From assembly GCA_031551125.1 (NCBI GenBank), contig JAVBOB010000004.1:124001-188000 (forward strand): DNA of 64,000 nt. Reading direction: 5' to 3'. Below, one piece after another: positions 34,634-43,707 of this stretch (position 1 is its first letter; every line of letters starts with the position of its first letter). Below the pieces are notes generated by a model. The model had not been told where the DNA came from, searched no databases, and saw only the letters and a list, made by a program, of their open reading frames with translations. The position numbers were made by a program, and so were the translations under genes. The stretch comes from JAIRNF01 sp031551125. Lineage in GTDB: Bacteria > Bacteroidota > Bacteroidia > Bacteroidales > UBA932.

Positions 34634-36010
34634 CTATCGTAAGCGTTCTAGCTCAACGGTAAAGTGGCGCATAATAGGTGCTTCCTTCACAATCTTTACA
34701 CCCCTTTTAATGCTATCACGACGGTCATAAACGTTTTTCAACGCTGCTGCAATAACATCCATGTGGTTGTTGGTGTATGTACGACGGGGAATTGCCAAAC
34801 GCAACAAATCAAGGCCTCCAAAACGGTTTTCGCGAGTTACAGGATCACGGTCAGCAAGAATGTAACCTATTTCGCAACCACGAATTCCAGCTTCCAAGTA
34901 TAGCTCAACGGTTAACGTTTGTGCCGGAAATTCCTCTTTTGGTACGTTGGTAAGCACTTTCAACGCATCAACAAAAATAGCATGGCCACCGGCAGGGCGT
35001 TGGTATGGAATTCCGTACTCGTCCAACTTCTTACCCAGGTAGGCAACCTGACTAATGCGCGAATTAAGAAAATCGTACTCTGTTCCCTCATCAAGTCCAA
35101 CTGCCAGCGCATTCATATCTCTACCGGCCAAACCTCCATAAGTAAGAAACCCTTCGTACATGATATTAAATACGCAAGCTTGCTTAAACCAATCCTCATG
35201 GCGTGTTGCAAGAAAACCACCCATGTTTACAATAGCATCCTTCTTAGAGCTCATTGTCATGGCATCGGCATAAGAGAACATTTCTTTTACAATCTCTTTA
35301 ATACTCTTATTTTCATAACCCTTCTCACGCGTTTTGATGAAATACGCGTTTTCTGCAAAACGTGCAGAGTCGAATACCAGCGGCTTGTTGTACTTCTGGG
35401 CAATTTTGTGCACCTCGCGAATGTTCTCCATTGACACGGGTTGCCCCCCTGCTGTATTGTTGGTAAGTGTTACAATAATGAAGGGTACTTTTTCGTGATG
35501 TTCTGCCATTGCCTTCTCCAGCTTTTCGGGCGACACGTTGCCCTTAAACGGAATCTCCAGCTGAGTATCCTTAGCCTCATCAATGGTACAATCTACAGGA
35601 ATTGCCTTGCGGTATTCAATATGTCCTTTTGTAGTATCAAAATGAGAGTTACCGGGAACATAGTCACCGGGCTTAATAAGTACGGAGAATAGTACGTTTT
35701 CGGCAGCACGTCCTTGGTGGGTGGGCAAAAAGTAATCAAAGCCTGTAATATCTTTAATGGCTTTCTTTAAGTTGTAGTATGATGATGCTCCGGCATAACT
35801 TTCGTCACCCAACATCATGGCGCTCCACTGGCGGTCGCTCATAGCTCCTGTTCCCGAGTCGGTAAGCAAGTCGATGGTTACATACTCAGCACGAAGGCTA
35901 AACACGTTATAGTTTGCCTCTTTTATCCACTGCTCACGCTCTTTACGTGTACTCAGACGGATAGGTTCTACCATTTTAATTTTGTACGGTTCTGCGTAAG
36001 GTAATTCCAT
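34634..36010 (-). CDS. tnaA: Tryptophanase (tryptophan indole-lyase)
   Basis: A 458-residue PLP enzyme that splits tryptophan into indole, pyruvate and ammonia. The PLP lysine is K257 in TMSSKKDAIV; other conserved parts are LLTDSGTGAMSDRQW, PTHQGRAAEN, TNNTAGGQPVSM and GGLAGRDMNAL. Tyrosine phenol-lyase, the close relative, needs Arg at position 381. Here residue 381 is Ile in GIRGCEIGYILADRDP, as in E. coli TnaA, so tryptophanase is favoured. C379 occupies the neighbouring specificity position (Met in the phenol-lyase). RHFTVEL near the C-terminus keeps the conserved His. No tnaC-type leader or TnaB permease is next to it. Confidence 0.92.
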   Translation of the reverse strand: MELPYAEPYKIKMVEPIRLSTRKEREQWIKEANYNVFSLRAEYVTIDLLTDSGTGAMSDRQWSAMMLGDESYAGASSYYNLKKAIKDITGFDYFLPTHQGRAAENVLFSVLIKPGDYVPGNSHFDTTKGHIEYRKAIPVDCTIDEAKDTQLEIPFKGNVSPEKLEKAMAEHHEKVPFIIVTLTNNTAGGQPVSMENIREVHKIAQKYNKPLVFDSARFAENAYFIKTREKGYENKSIKEIVKEMFSYADAMTMSSKKDAIVNMGGFLATRHEDWFKQACVFNIMYEGFLTYGGLAGRDMNALAVGLDEGTEYDFLNSRISQVAYLGKKLDEYGIPYQRPAGGHAIFVDALKVLTNVPKEEFPAQTLTVELYLEAGIRGCEIGYILADRDPVTRENRFGGLDLLRLAIPRRTYTNNHMDVIAAALKNVYDRRDSIKRGVKIVKEAPIMRHFTVELERLR

Positions 36011-36337
36011 AGCTATATCGTTTAAATATTAATATGTTATTAGTTATTGATGATCTAAATTAGAGTAATAAAAATAGGCAAATGAATACCGAAAAACACC
36101 CGATACCATTTCTACGTTACAGTAAGCTTAAAATGAAAACTCGTCCCTGTTTTTTATGTTCAGGAAGGTGTATGTGGAAGGCAATATGAATCTGTAGTGT
36201 TGCACCTGTTAACATGCTTTAGATCCGATGAGTGCAAAGATAAGGAGTTTTTCAAAATAAAAAAACGCTCGGGGAGTTACCCCCGAGCGCAATTAGCGGT
36301 CTATTAACCAAAACCCGATTTATTTCTCAAAGACCGC
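36011..36337. other. Intergenic region with a strong terminator
   Basis: 327 bp. The left half carries the tnaA promoter region. CGCTCGGGG (36266-36274) pairs with CCCCGAGCG (36281-36289), with an A-run to the left, and terminates the minus-strand YXWGXW gene. A second stem, GCGGTCT (36296-36302) with AGACCGC (36331-36337), ends right at that gene's stop codon. Confidence 0.7.
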
Positions 36338-36928
36338 TTATGCTCTAAACCATCCGCCGGATATCCAGATGTAAACGCCACCTCTAACACATTCCCAGTA
36401 GCCCGGATAGTAGGTGTACCCTAGCCTTTGAGGTTCCCAGTAGCCTGTAACCCAAATGTAGCTGTTCATTCGTATATCCCAGTTCCAGTAGCCCGGTACC
36501 CAAACGTATCCGCGTTGGTAGTAGCGAGGATTGTAGCACAGGTGGCTCTCATCTCTCGCTCTTGGAGGCGTATAGTACACGTGTGTGTGGCTATTCCTTT
36601 GCATGTAGCTGTTGCGGTACGCATCATTACGGTTGCCACTGTTGGGTGCATACACATAGCCTCTATTTACAGCTTGCTGATGATTATGCCCATTGTTGTA
36701 ACTGTTGCTGTAACGGTCATCCCTGCGGTTTGACTGATTGTAGCTGTAAACATCGTTATGATTACGTTGTGCGTTATTGCGTTCTACCTTTGCAGGTGCA
36801 GGAGCTGAAGTTCTTCTACTGCTTTGCTCTGACCCTCCTCTGCGTTGTTGTGCCGATAAAGGTTGTACTGATATAAGAATACCTGCTGCGAGCAAAACCA
36901 GCAATCGTATATTTGATAAAGGTCTCAT
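36338..36928 (-). CDS. Secreted YXWGXW-repeat-type protein
   Basis: A 196-residue protein with a signal peptide (about 1-26, ends QPLSA before Q). Residues 27-110 are low-complexity, rich in Arg, Asn, Ser and Tyr. The C-terminal 75 residues hold four aromatic repeats of about 20 residues: GYVWVPGYWNW, SYIWVTGYWE, YTYYPGYWE and VYIWISGGW. These resemble the YXWGXW repeat family of exported proteins of unknown function. It is transcribed alone and has a strong terminator. Confidence 0.8.
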   Translation of the reverse strand: MRPLSNIRLLVLLAAGILISVQPLSAQQRRGGSEQSSRRTSAPAPAKVERNNAQRNHNDVYSYNQSNRRDDRYSNSYNNGHNHQQAVNRGYVYAPNSGNRNDAYRNSYMQRNSHTHVYYTPPRARDESHLCYNPRYYQRGYVWVPGYWNWDIRMNSYIWVTGYWEPQRLGYTYYPGYWECVRGGVYIWISGGWFRA

Positions 36929-37116
36929 GGCGTTGGGTATTTAATGGTTAAACTTCCAGTTATTGTTTCTTGATTTACGTATAAACAAGAAGCGTGCCAA
37001 AACCAAATAAAGTAAAATTGATAAACACATCTGCGCTGAATACCAGCAAATTGAAAAGCAGCACCTGCCGTAAGACCTACAAATTATCGCCTAAATAAAT
37101 GCAAAGGATAAAAGAA

Positions 37117-37191
37117 CCGTCATTGCGAGGCGCTTTTTGCCGAAGCAATCTGTTTATTCAGGAGATTGCCACGCTTCGCTCGCAATGACGG
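37117..37191. repeat. Palindromic GTCATTGCGAG-type repeat
   Basis: CCGTCATTGCGAG (37117-37129) pairs with CTCGCAATGACGG (37179-37191); the middle holds CGAAGCAATC and GATTGCC. I know this palindrome as a dispersed element in many unrelated bacteria. The rest of 36929-37316 holds no gene apart from a terminator (37239-37267) and CACCATTAACTAGTGACCAT-type units at 37278. Confidence 0.75.
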
Positions 37192-37238
37192 CTTTATTTA
37201 CCTTTTACGGCTATTCTCAATGAGTCTTGTCTAAAAAA

Positions 37239-37267
37239 AACGGCGCAACAATTTTTGTTGCGCCGTT
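37239..37267 (-). terminator. Terminator of the bat operon
   Basis: AACGGCGCAACAA (37239-37251) pairs perfectly with TTGTTGCGCCGTT (37255-37267) over 13 bp with a 3-base loop. An A-run lies on the left, giving a T-run on the minus strand. Confidence 0.85.
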
Positions 37268-37316
37268 ACTATCTTTTTCACCATTAACTAGTGACCATTT
37301 ACCACTAACTATAAAG

Positions 37317-38063
37317 CTACACCTGCTCTATATCTTCGCTGGGAATCCAACCCTGATTACCATTCTCTACCTTTATCTTCTTCCATCCGCTAAGCTCGTC
37401 GAGTACGCGAACTTTAGCCCCCTCATGCAGTATAAATATCTCTTTACCACTGGCATCCGGTGAACTTTTAATGGTTGATACCGGTGACAGTATAATAGCA
37501 TCATGTTGCTTTTCGATGTGTCCGGCTATAAAATTACACCCAATACATAGTAAGATAAGTACAATGCCCGACCAAAACGAGATACGCCGAAATGCCAAGC
37601 GTCCGGTAAAAAAGTATGCAATAAGAATTAATGCCAACGCCAGTACAAACAACGTTATGGCCAAAATAGCCCAACCATCTGTCGAAAACGCATTACTCAA
37701 CGATCTAAAGAAGCTTACCATAAAAAATGTAGGTACAGGTTCGATCTTATCAAGCACTTGGGTTCGCGCCAGCTCAAGATTATGAATAATATCTTCATTC
37801 GAAGGGCTAAGCTTCAACGCGCGCTCGTAATACAAAATTGAATTACCCAGCATATTTTGCTTGTAGTAAGCGTTAGCCAAGTTGTAGTACAAATCAGCCG
37901 ATACTTTACCTTCATTTATAATTTTAAGATAGCCGTCCGATGCGTCTTTAAACATTCCCGCAGCATAGGCCGTATTTGCTTTTTGCCACAGAGTATCGAC
38001 ACTTTGCGCCGACAGCTGACTGCAAAACAAAACTCCGAATAACAGTATAATCAAACGTTTCAT
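37317..38063 (-). CDS. batE: BatE-like TPR and SH3-domain membrane protein
   Basis: A 248-residue protein with a signal peptide (1-19, ends CSQLSA before Q). TPR-like helices span about 22-105 (ADLYYNLANAYYKQNMLGNS). Two membrane segments lie at about 130-152 and 160-178. A bacterial SH3 domain (about 190-246) ends GWKKIKVENGNQGWIPSEDI. It closes the bat operon, 5 bp behind batD. Bat proteins have been linked to aerotolerance, but their biochemical role is unsettled. Confidence 0.88.
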   Translation of the reverse strand: MKRLIILLFGVLFCSQLSAQSVDTLWQKANTAYAAGMFKDASDGYLKIINEGKVSADLYYNLANAYYKQNMLGNSILYYERALKLSPSNEDIIHNLELARTQVLDKIEPVPTFFMVSFFRSLSNAFSTDGWAILAITLFVLALALILIAYFFTGRLAFRRISFWSGIVLILLCIGCNFIAGHIEKQHDAIILSPVSTIKSSPDASGKEIFILHEGAKVRVLDELSGWKKIKVENGNQGWIPSEDIEQV

Positions 38064-38068
38064 GTATC

Positions 38069-39916
38069 CTAACGTATTTTTTGTTCTAACTTAGTAATTA
38101 CCGCTACGGCGTTTTCATACTCATGCTCCATTTCCAATTTTCCGGTTCCGGGAGCATAGCGGGCAAACTCACACTCATCAACCACTGCAAGGAATGAATC
38201 AATATCTTGCTGCTCTACATTCTTCCGGCTAAGTATTTCTCTAATATTTTCACGAGATAGTTTGGCTACCGGAATATTAAGCTTATCACTGAGATAGCCC
38301 CAGTACGCTTTCAACAGCTCCTCATAAAAGCCCGGTACATTTCCTTGCTGCAAAATTTTCCCTGCTAACGAAAGGCGTTTTTTAGCAACTGCATTGGCTT
38401 TCCGCGTGCGCGTTAACGCTACGTTTTGCCTCTTCTTATTTTGCTCCCTCAGAATGAACACGAGCACAACAAAAAGAATTACAGCGAGAATAAATAAGCT
38501 GTAGTAGGTAAGACTTCCATAGAAAGTGCTCCCCAACATTTTCCAGCTTTGCGGTACAGTCTTTGCTTCACGAACATCAGTACCTAAATATTTTATATCC
38601 TGCTTAGCACGACCGGAAGAAACCACCGCTGCCTGATTTGATGATGAATCTCTTTCTACGTTAAGCGCTAGCTCTTTTGAGCTAAGCGTTATGTATTCTC
38701 CCTTAGCGGGATTAAAGTAGCTGAACTCAACCGGATATATGGTAAAATTTCCGGCACTACGGGGAATAAATGGATATTCAAACTGGCGGTAGCCGGTTGC
38801 TCCGGCCGCTGAGTTCTTAAAATTTTCGGTTGGCTTTGTATCATATACCTCAAAATCTGACGGTAGCTGAACTTTAGGAGCATTCATCAGCTTCATGTTT
38901 CCCGTTCCCGAAATCTTCACCACAAGAGAGGTTGCTTCATTGGCCTTTATCACTGATTTCAAAAGTGACACATCCATTTTAAAATCACCCACCGCTCCTG
39001 TAAACGATGCTGGTGCTCCGGCAGGCAAATCCTTAGAAATAAACGTAACCGTAGGAGAAGACAACTTCTTTATAACTGCTTGCGCAGGTGCTCCAAAAAA
39101 GTTGTCAAACGTACTTCTTGCCCGAGATTGAACAATTACCTCTGCCTGCGCTTCCAAAGGTTCTATGGTTAGCTTACCGGTAGTTTGAGGGCAAAGTAAA
39201 TACCGCTTAAGAACTTGAGTATTGTACACTTTACCGTCCACACTTTCTCGTTGTGCCGGATAAGTGGTATTGGCATCATCCAGATCCTGAATATAAAATC
39301 CGGTAAAAACAGGAAACTTTATATCTGTAAATCGGCTAACCATCAAATCCGGCCTGATATATATCTTAATTGTAGCAACAAGATAGTCGCCCTTATATGC
39401 GCTCGACTTGCTAACCATTGTACGAACAAAAATATCATCAGCTGAAACTCCTGTACCACCACCCGATGAATAATTTGCACCTGCTGCTTGAGAGGAAGCG
39501 CTTCCCTTTACTACCTCTATTGTAACAGCACTTGATTGGTAAACCTTACCTTCATCAGTCAGCTGTGCCTCTCCAATAGCAAACTTCCCTTCTTTAGTGG
39601 CCGATAAAACGTATATAAAGCTGGTAGAGCTGGTTCTCACCATTTTCCCTCCAGAGTATGTTTCTTGAAAACTTTGCTGATGTACAGGCCCTGCAATAAT
39701 TGTAAACGCATCATCTATTTTAGGCGGAGTCAGCGAACCTGATGAGGCATTCGTTTCAATAACATATCGAAAGTCCTCTCCTACGCTTACCACCTTGGGA
39801 GCTGATGCCTTCAACGCAACAGGCTCCTGCGCTATTCCCATAAACGGATAAAAAAAGCACATTAGTAGTATGCTCAAATACTGTTTGCCGTATTTCATAT
39901 AGTACATCGTTTTCAT
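38069..39916 (-). CDS. batD: BatD-like oxygen-tolerance membrane protein
   Basis: A 615-residue protein. The signal sequence is about 1-29 (ends PFMGIAQ). A large periplasmic part of several beta-sandwich modules follows: FRYVIETNASSGSLTPPKID; IFVRTMVSKSSAYKGDYLVA; MKLMNAPKVQLPSDFEVYD and FEYPFIPRSAGNFTIYP. These are typical of BatD (DUF7507/BatD family). One membrane helix at about 470-490 leads to a cytoplasmic helical tail. It directly abuts batC with no spacer. Confidence 0.9.
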   Translation of the reverse strand: MKTMYYMKYGKQYLSILLMCFFYPFMGIAQEPVALKASAPKVVSVGEDFRYVIETNASSGSLTPPKIDDAFTIIAGPVHQQSFQETYSGGKMVRTSSTSFIYVLSATKEGKFAIGEAQLTDEGKVYQSSAVTIEVVKGSASSQAAGANYSSGGGTGVSADDIFVRTMVSKSSAYKGDYLVATIKIYIRPDLMVSRFTDIKFPVFTGFYIQDLDDANTTYPAQRESVDGKVYNTQVLKRYLLCPQTTGKLTIEPLEAQAEVIVQSRARSTFDNFFGAPAQAVIKKLSSPTVTFISKDLPAGAPASFTGAVGDFKMDVSLLKSVIKANEATSLVVKISGTGNMKLMNAPKVQLPSDFEVYDTKPTENFKNSAAGATGYRQFEYPFIPRSAGNFTIYPVEFSYFNPAKGEYITLSSKELALNVERDSSSNQAAVVSSGRAKQDIKYLGTDVREAKTVPQSWKMLGSTFYGSLTYYSLFILAVILFVVLVFILREQNKKRQNVALTRTRKANAVAKKRLSLAGKILQQGNVPGFYEELLKAYWGYLSDKLNIPVAKLSRENIREILSRKNVEQQDIDSFLAVVDECEFARYAPGTGKLEMEHEYENAVAVITKLEQKIR

Positions 39917-40672
39917 CTACCAGTTCTTTTCTATGCTTCTTTGCTTTACTGCTCTCGCTTTTTCTTTATTTACCTTTTCCTGTGTTTCGCGATCATCTGC
40001 TTGTATAGCTTCCAACAGCTGTTCAGCCTGCTGTTTAGACATTTTAGGCTGGTTTTGCTGCCCTTGTTGTTGCTGTTGATCTTGATTTTGGTCTTGATTC
40101 TTATCGTTTTGCTGATCTTGATTCTGTTGGTTCTGATCCTGATTTTGGTCTTGCTGATTCTTGTCTTGGTTCTTATCCTGTTGGTTTTGCTTGTCTTGCT
40201 GGTTATTACCACCGCCGCCGCCACCACCATTCTTTTGAAGCATCTTTTGTGCGTAGGCCAAGTTCGATTTAGTATCCATATCGTTAGGATGCAGCTTCAA
40301 CGCTTTTTTGTATGCAGCAATACTTTCCTCATATTTTTTTTGGTTCAGAAAGCTGTTCCCTATGTTATGGTAGGTCGATGCCTTTTTTGCGTTATCCTCC
40401 GTACCATCTACAATTGAAGAGTAACGCTTTTCGGCTGCTTCATAGTTTTTCTTTTTATACTCGGTATTTGCTAAGTTGTATGATGCATCAAACGATCCGG
40501 AGTTTTTCTCCAACGCTTTACGGTACAGCAGTTCGGCTGCCTCATAATTTTCCTTTTCGTAGGCTTTGTTTCCTCCCCGAATATCCTTAACGACTTCCTT
40601 CCGCTCCCTTACCTGTGCAAAAGCCGAGATACTCAGCAACAAAGCACAAAGTATTGTTATATATCTTCTCAT
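39917..40672 (-). CDS. batC: BatC-like TPR protein with Gln/Asp/Asn tract
   Basis: A 251-residue protein with a signal peptide (1-19, ends SISAFA before Q). Three TPR-like units lie at about 34-145 (YNLANTEYKKKNYEAAEKRY; YHNIGNSFLNQKKYEESIAA). A tract of about 65 residues made almost only of Gln, Asn, Asp and Lys follows at about 150-215, preceded by a run of five Gly. The C-terminal KQQAEQLLEAIQADDRETQE is conserved in BatC. The tract is repetitive in DNA and may vary in length between strains. Confidence 0.9.
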   Translation of the reverse strand: MRRYITILCALLLSISAFAQVRERKEVVKDIRGGNKAYEKENYEAAELLYRKALEKNSGSFDASYNLANTEYKKKNYEAAEKRYSSIVDGTEDNAKKASTYHNIGNSFLNQKKYEESIAAYKKALKLHPNDMDTKSNLAYAQKMLQKNGGGGGGGNNQQDKQNQQDKNQDKNQQDQNQDQNQQNQDQQNDKNQDQNQDQQQQQGQQNQPKMSKQQAEQLLEAIQADDRETQEKVNKEKARAVKQRSIEKNW

Positions 40673-40678
40673 AAGCCT

Positions 40679-41701
40679 TTACCTCTTTAATCTGAAAATA
40701 TCTATACGGTTAAGCAGCCTGTTTTTCCGTTCCAACAACAACGGCTCCAGCAACAGTATTAATGCCGCAACGGCAAAGAAGTACATAAACAGCTCGTTAT
40801 AATCCTGAAAAACTAATGATGATAACTCCTCTTTATCCAACTTTTTTACCTCGCTTACCAGCTTTTCCAAGCCCAAATCAGTATTGGTTGCCCGCGTGTA
40901 AAATCCTTTTCCTGCCTTTGCAACCTCTTCAAGCATTTCCTCGTTAAGCTTGGTTACAACAAGGTTGCCCTCCTTATCCTTAAGCATACCGCTTGCCATG
41001 GGTATAGGAACTCCTTGCGGAGAGCCAATACCAATAGTATAAACAACTATCCCCATTTCTGCAGCCTGAGTTGCAGCAGCAACAGCGTCGTCCTCATGGT
41101 TTTCTCCATCGGAAATAATAACCAACACCCTGCTTTTGTTGCTTTCGTTAGAAAACGAACGGGCAGCCATGGTTATGGCACTCCCAATTGCCGTTCCCTG
41201 CTTGGGAACGATACCCGGATTTATATTGGATAAAAACTGCTTAGCCGAAACGTAGTCCGATGTTACCGGAAGCTGAACGTAGGCATCTCCGGCAAAAACA
41301 ATAAGTCCTATACGATCATCCTGTAGCTTGTCAACCAAGCGTGATATAGCCAGCTTCGCCCGCTCTAAACGGGTGGGTTTAAAGTCTTGCGCCAACATAC
41401 TGTTGGAAACGTCGAGGGCAATAATTACCTCTATCCCGTTACGCTTTACTTCTTTCAGCTTAGCTCCCGTTTGCGGACGAACAAGTCCGATTACAAAAAA
41501 CACCAACGCTAAGCATACTAGTAGCAGCTTAACCCATGCCCTTCGCTTTGAAGCATCGGGCATAAGCTGGGCTAGCAGCATCGGGTTTCCAAACCGTTTA
41601 AGCAACCTGCCCCTTCTGCGCATGCTAAAAGCAAACAGAAGTATCAGCAAAGGGATGAGCAGTAACAGCCACAAATATTCTGGATATGCTAATCGTAACA
41701 T
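40679..41701 (-). CDS. batB: BatB-like von Willebrand factor A membrane protein
   Basis: A 340-residue protein with two N-terminal membrane helices (about 9-26 and 57-74), a VWA domain at 92-280 with the metal site D97-V-S99-N-S101, and a C-terminal helix (about 308-325). TAIGSAI and VIISDGENHEDD supply the other metal-site residues. The VWA domain faces the periplasm. It lies 3 bp behind batA and 6 bp before batC. Confidence 0.93.
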   Translation of the reverse strand: MLRLAYPEYLWLLLLIPLLILLFAFSMRRRGRLLKRFGNPMLLAQLMPDASKRRAWVKLLLVCLALVFFVIGLVRPQTGAKLKEVKRNGIEVIIALDVSNSMLAQDFKPTRLERAKLAISRLVDKLQDDRIGLIVFAGDAYVQLPVTSDYVSAKQFLSNINPGIVPKQGTAIGSAITMAARSFSNESNKSRVLVIISDGENHEDDAVAAATQAAEMGIVVYTIGIGSPQGVPIPMASGMLKDKEGNLVVTKLNEEMLEEVAKAGKGFYTRATNTDLGLEKLVSEVKKLDKEELSSLVFQDYNELFMYFFAVAALILLLEPLLLERKNRLLNRIDIFRLKR

Positions 41702-41704
41702 ACG

Positions 41705-42682
41705 CTATGGTATTCGTCTTAAAACAAACAAACGGAAAATTACCTCCACTATCAAAAGAGCCAAAGCCGCCAACGCAAAGGGTAAAAATTCTTCTTTGTA
41801 AACAGGAACAGAATCTACTTCAGTCTTTGTTTTCTCCATTTGGTCTATCTCATTGTATATTTCCATCAACTTCGTGTTATCCGTTGCCCTGAAGTAACGC
41901 CCTCCGGTCATTGTAGCAATCTGTTTCATCAGGGTCTCATCAATGTTTGACTCATGGTATTCTACCCCACCATAGGGCGACGGATAAGGAATCTTTCCTT
42001 TTGCACCAATACCTATAGTATAAACCCTAATGTTGTATGTTTTAGCCAACTCGGCAGCAGTTAACGGATATATTGTTCCCCTGTTATTTTCCCCATCGGT
42101 AAGAAGGATTATCACACGGCTTTTAGCATCGCTATCTTTAATACGAGCCACGGCGGTAGCCAACCCGTCACCAATAGCAGTACCATCCTCAATCATCCCC
42201 GTTTCAACCTCTTTTATCAGGTTGATGAGCGTAGGCCTATCCGTTGTAAGCGGGCATTGCGTGAAGCTCTCTCCGGCAAAAACCACCAAGCCCATTCTAT
42301 CCGTTTCTCGCTGTGATATAAACTCAATGGCTATACTTTTAGCGGCTTCAATACGGTTAGGTCTGAAATCCATTCCTTCCATACTGGTCGATATATCAAG
42401 CGCAATAACAATATCAATACCTTCCGTGCGTATGGTATCCAGCTCTGTTGACGAGCGAGGACGCGCTATTACCACTATAATAAGCGCCAACGCTAAACAG
42501 CGCAAAACAAAAGGCACATGCTGCAAGTAGTAACGAATGCCTTTTTTCGTTTTCGAAAATCCGGCAATAGTAGATATTTGCAACGAAACGTTAGCCTTAC
42601 TGATACGTATGATATACCATGCTATTAGCGGTACTAACAGCAACAGAAAATATAGTAGCTTAGGATATTCAAATGTAGGCAT
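41705..42682 (-). CDS. batA: BatA-like von Willebrand factor A membrane protein
   Basis: A 325-residue paralogue of BatB. Membrane helices lie at about 9-25 and 57-73 and near the C-terminus (about 303-322). The VWA domain has D96-I-S98-T-S100 as metal site, with DGTAIGDGLA and VIILLTDGENN. BatA and BatB are thought to form a complex with the MoxR ATPase. It is 2 bp behind the 339-residue membrane protein gene. Confidence 0.93.
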   Translation of the reverse strand: MPTFEYPKLLYFLLLLVPLIAWYIIRISKANVSLQISTIAGFSKTKKGIRYYLQHVPFVLRCLALALIIVVIARPRSSTELDTIRTEGIDIVIALDISTSMEGMDFRPNRIEAAKSIAIEFISQRETDRMGLVVFAGESFTQCPLTTDRPTLINLIKEVETGMIEDGTAIGDGLATAVARIKDSDAKSRVIILLTDGENNRGTIYPLTAAELAKTYNIRVYTIGIGAKGKIPYPSPYGGVEYHESNIDETLMKQIATMTGGRYFRATDNTKLMEIYNEIDQMEKTKTEVDSVPVYKEEFLPFALAALALLIVEVIFRLFVLRRIP

Positions 42683-42684
42683 AG

Positions 42685-43704
42685 CTATGCTTGTTGTTCT
42701 GGTTGTTTACCCTCTTCAGGTGTAGGCTCACCTTTTTCTCCTTCTACCGGCTCCTCTTTACTTTCGGGCAGCACCTCCGGCTTGGTTGCCTCTACAAACT
42801 CGCTAACAATCAAGAATGAGTCTTCGTTTTCAGCCATTGTAGGCTGATACTTTGCAAACTTTGCCAAATCCGAAACTTCCAAAAATGTACTCAGCTTTTG
42901 AAGCGAATATTTTTTAGCCAACTCAGATTGTTCCAGCTCGCTTAATATTTCCTGAGAGGTTTTTTCCATTGTTTGCATAGAAAAACCATCCTCTACGTAC
43001 ACCCTGAAAATATCGTTAAGACGGGTGTAGTACACCTTCGGCTTTTCCTGCTGCCAAATCTTTTCATCCTTTAACTTCTTTAGCTCGCGTACAGCAACAA
43101 TATAAGGCGGGTCAACTTTCTTAGGTTTAAAGAACAGCGATTCTTTCTTTCTATACTTCAACCATAAGTATATACCCAAGAAAATAAGCAGTAGTACACC
43201 TATACCCAGCAGTATCCAAGGAAGAAATTCTCTAAACGTATAGGGATACTGCATTACTCCTTTAATATCGGCCATAACGTATGTAGCCGTATCAATAGGA
43301 ATAGTATTAACATACAGCATCAGCTCGTTAGAAGTTAAGGTATCAACACTATTTCCTTTCTGTATTACGCAAGGAAAGGTAAATACGTAGCGAGCACTAT
43401 CAAATGATGTAATGATGTACTTTTTTTCCAGCGTTAGCTTGCCACCCTCTTCCGAAAGCGTATCAATGGGTAAATCTTTTACCAGCTCAACTCCGGTAAA
43501 TATGGTATCACGAAATACCGGAAAACCCAGCTGCTGCAGCTTATCTTTTGTAATAGTAAGCGATAGGGTAACATGGTCACCGATTAAGATAGAATCTCTA
43601 TCAAGCTTTGCTTTCAGTTCAGCCTCCTGTGCGCCGGCTTTACTTATGCCAAGCAATATAGAAAGTGTAACCGCTACTATAAAGACTATGTATTTGTTCG
43701 ACAT
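42685..43704 (-). CDS. Membrane protein between DUF58 gene and batA
   Basis: A 339-residue protein with a signal peptide (about 1-25, ends GISKAGA before Q) and a periplasmic beta domain (about 27-150, with LGFPVFRDTIFTGVELV). A membrane helix lies at about 160-182, followed by a basic cytoplasmic helical part with YYTRLNDIFRVYVEDGF, which recalls a DUF4381-type domain. The acidic Pro/Glu tail at 310-339 looks disordered. It sits in the position usual for this protein in bat operons. Confidence 0.8.
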   Translation of the reverse strand: MSNKYIVFIVAVTLSILLGISKAGAQEAELKAKLDRDSILIGDHVTLSLTITKDKLQQLGFPVFRDTIFTGVELVKDLPIDTLSEEGGKLTLEKKYIITSFDSARYVFTFPCVIQKGNSVDTLTSNELMLYVNTIPIDTATYVMADIKGVMQYPYTFREFLPWILLGIGVLLLIFLGIYLWLKYRKKESLFFKPKKVDPPYIVAVRELKKLKDEKIWQQEKPKVYYTRLNDIFRVYVEDGFSMQTMEKTSQEILSELEQSELAKKYSLQKLSTFLEVSDLAKFAKYQPTMAENEDSFLIVSEFVEATKPEVLPESKEEPVEGEKGEPTPEEGKQPEQQA

Positions 43705-43707
43705 ATA

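Noticed and set aside
34634..36010. Tyrosine phenol-lyase
   Set aside because: The diagnostic Arg381 is Ile, and the motif CEIGYILADRDP follows tryptophanase.
36428..36733. Plus-strand frame of 101 residues opposite the YXWGXW gene
   Set aside because: It is a shadow of the aromatic repeats. The minus-strand gene has a signal peptide and a terminator.
39941..40417. Long Leu/Ile/Val-rich plus-strand frame resembling a membrane protein
   Set aside because: It is the complement of the Gln/Asp/Asn codons of batC. The hydrophobic look comes from complementing CAA/GAT codons.
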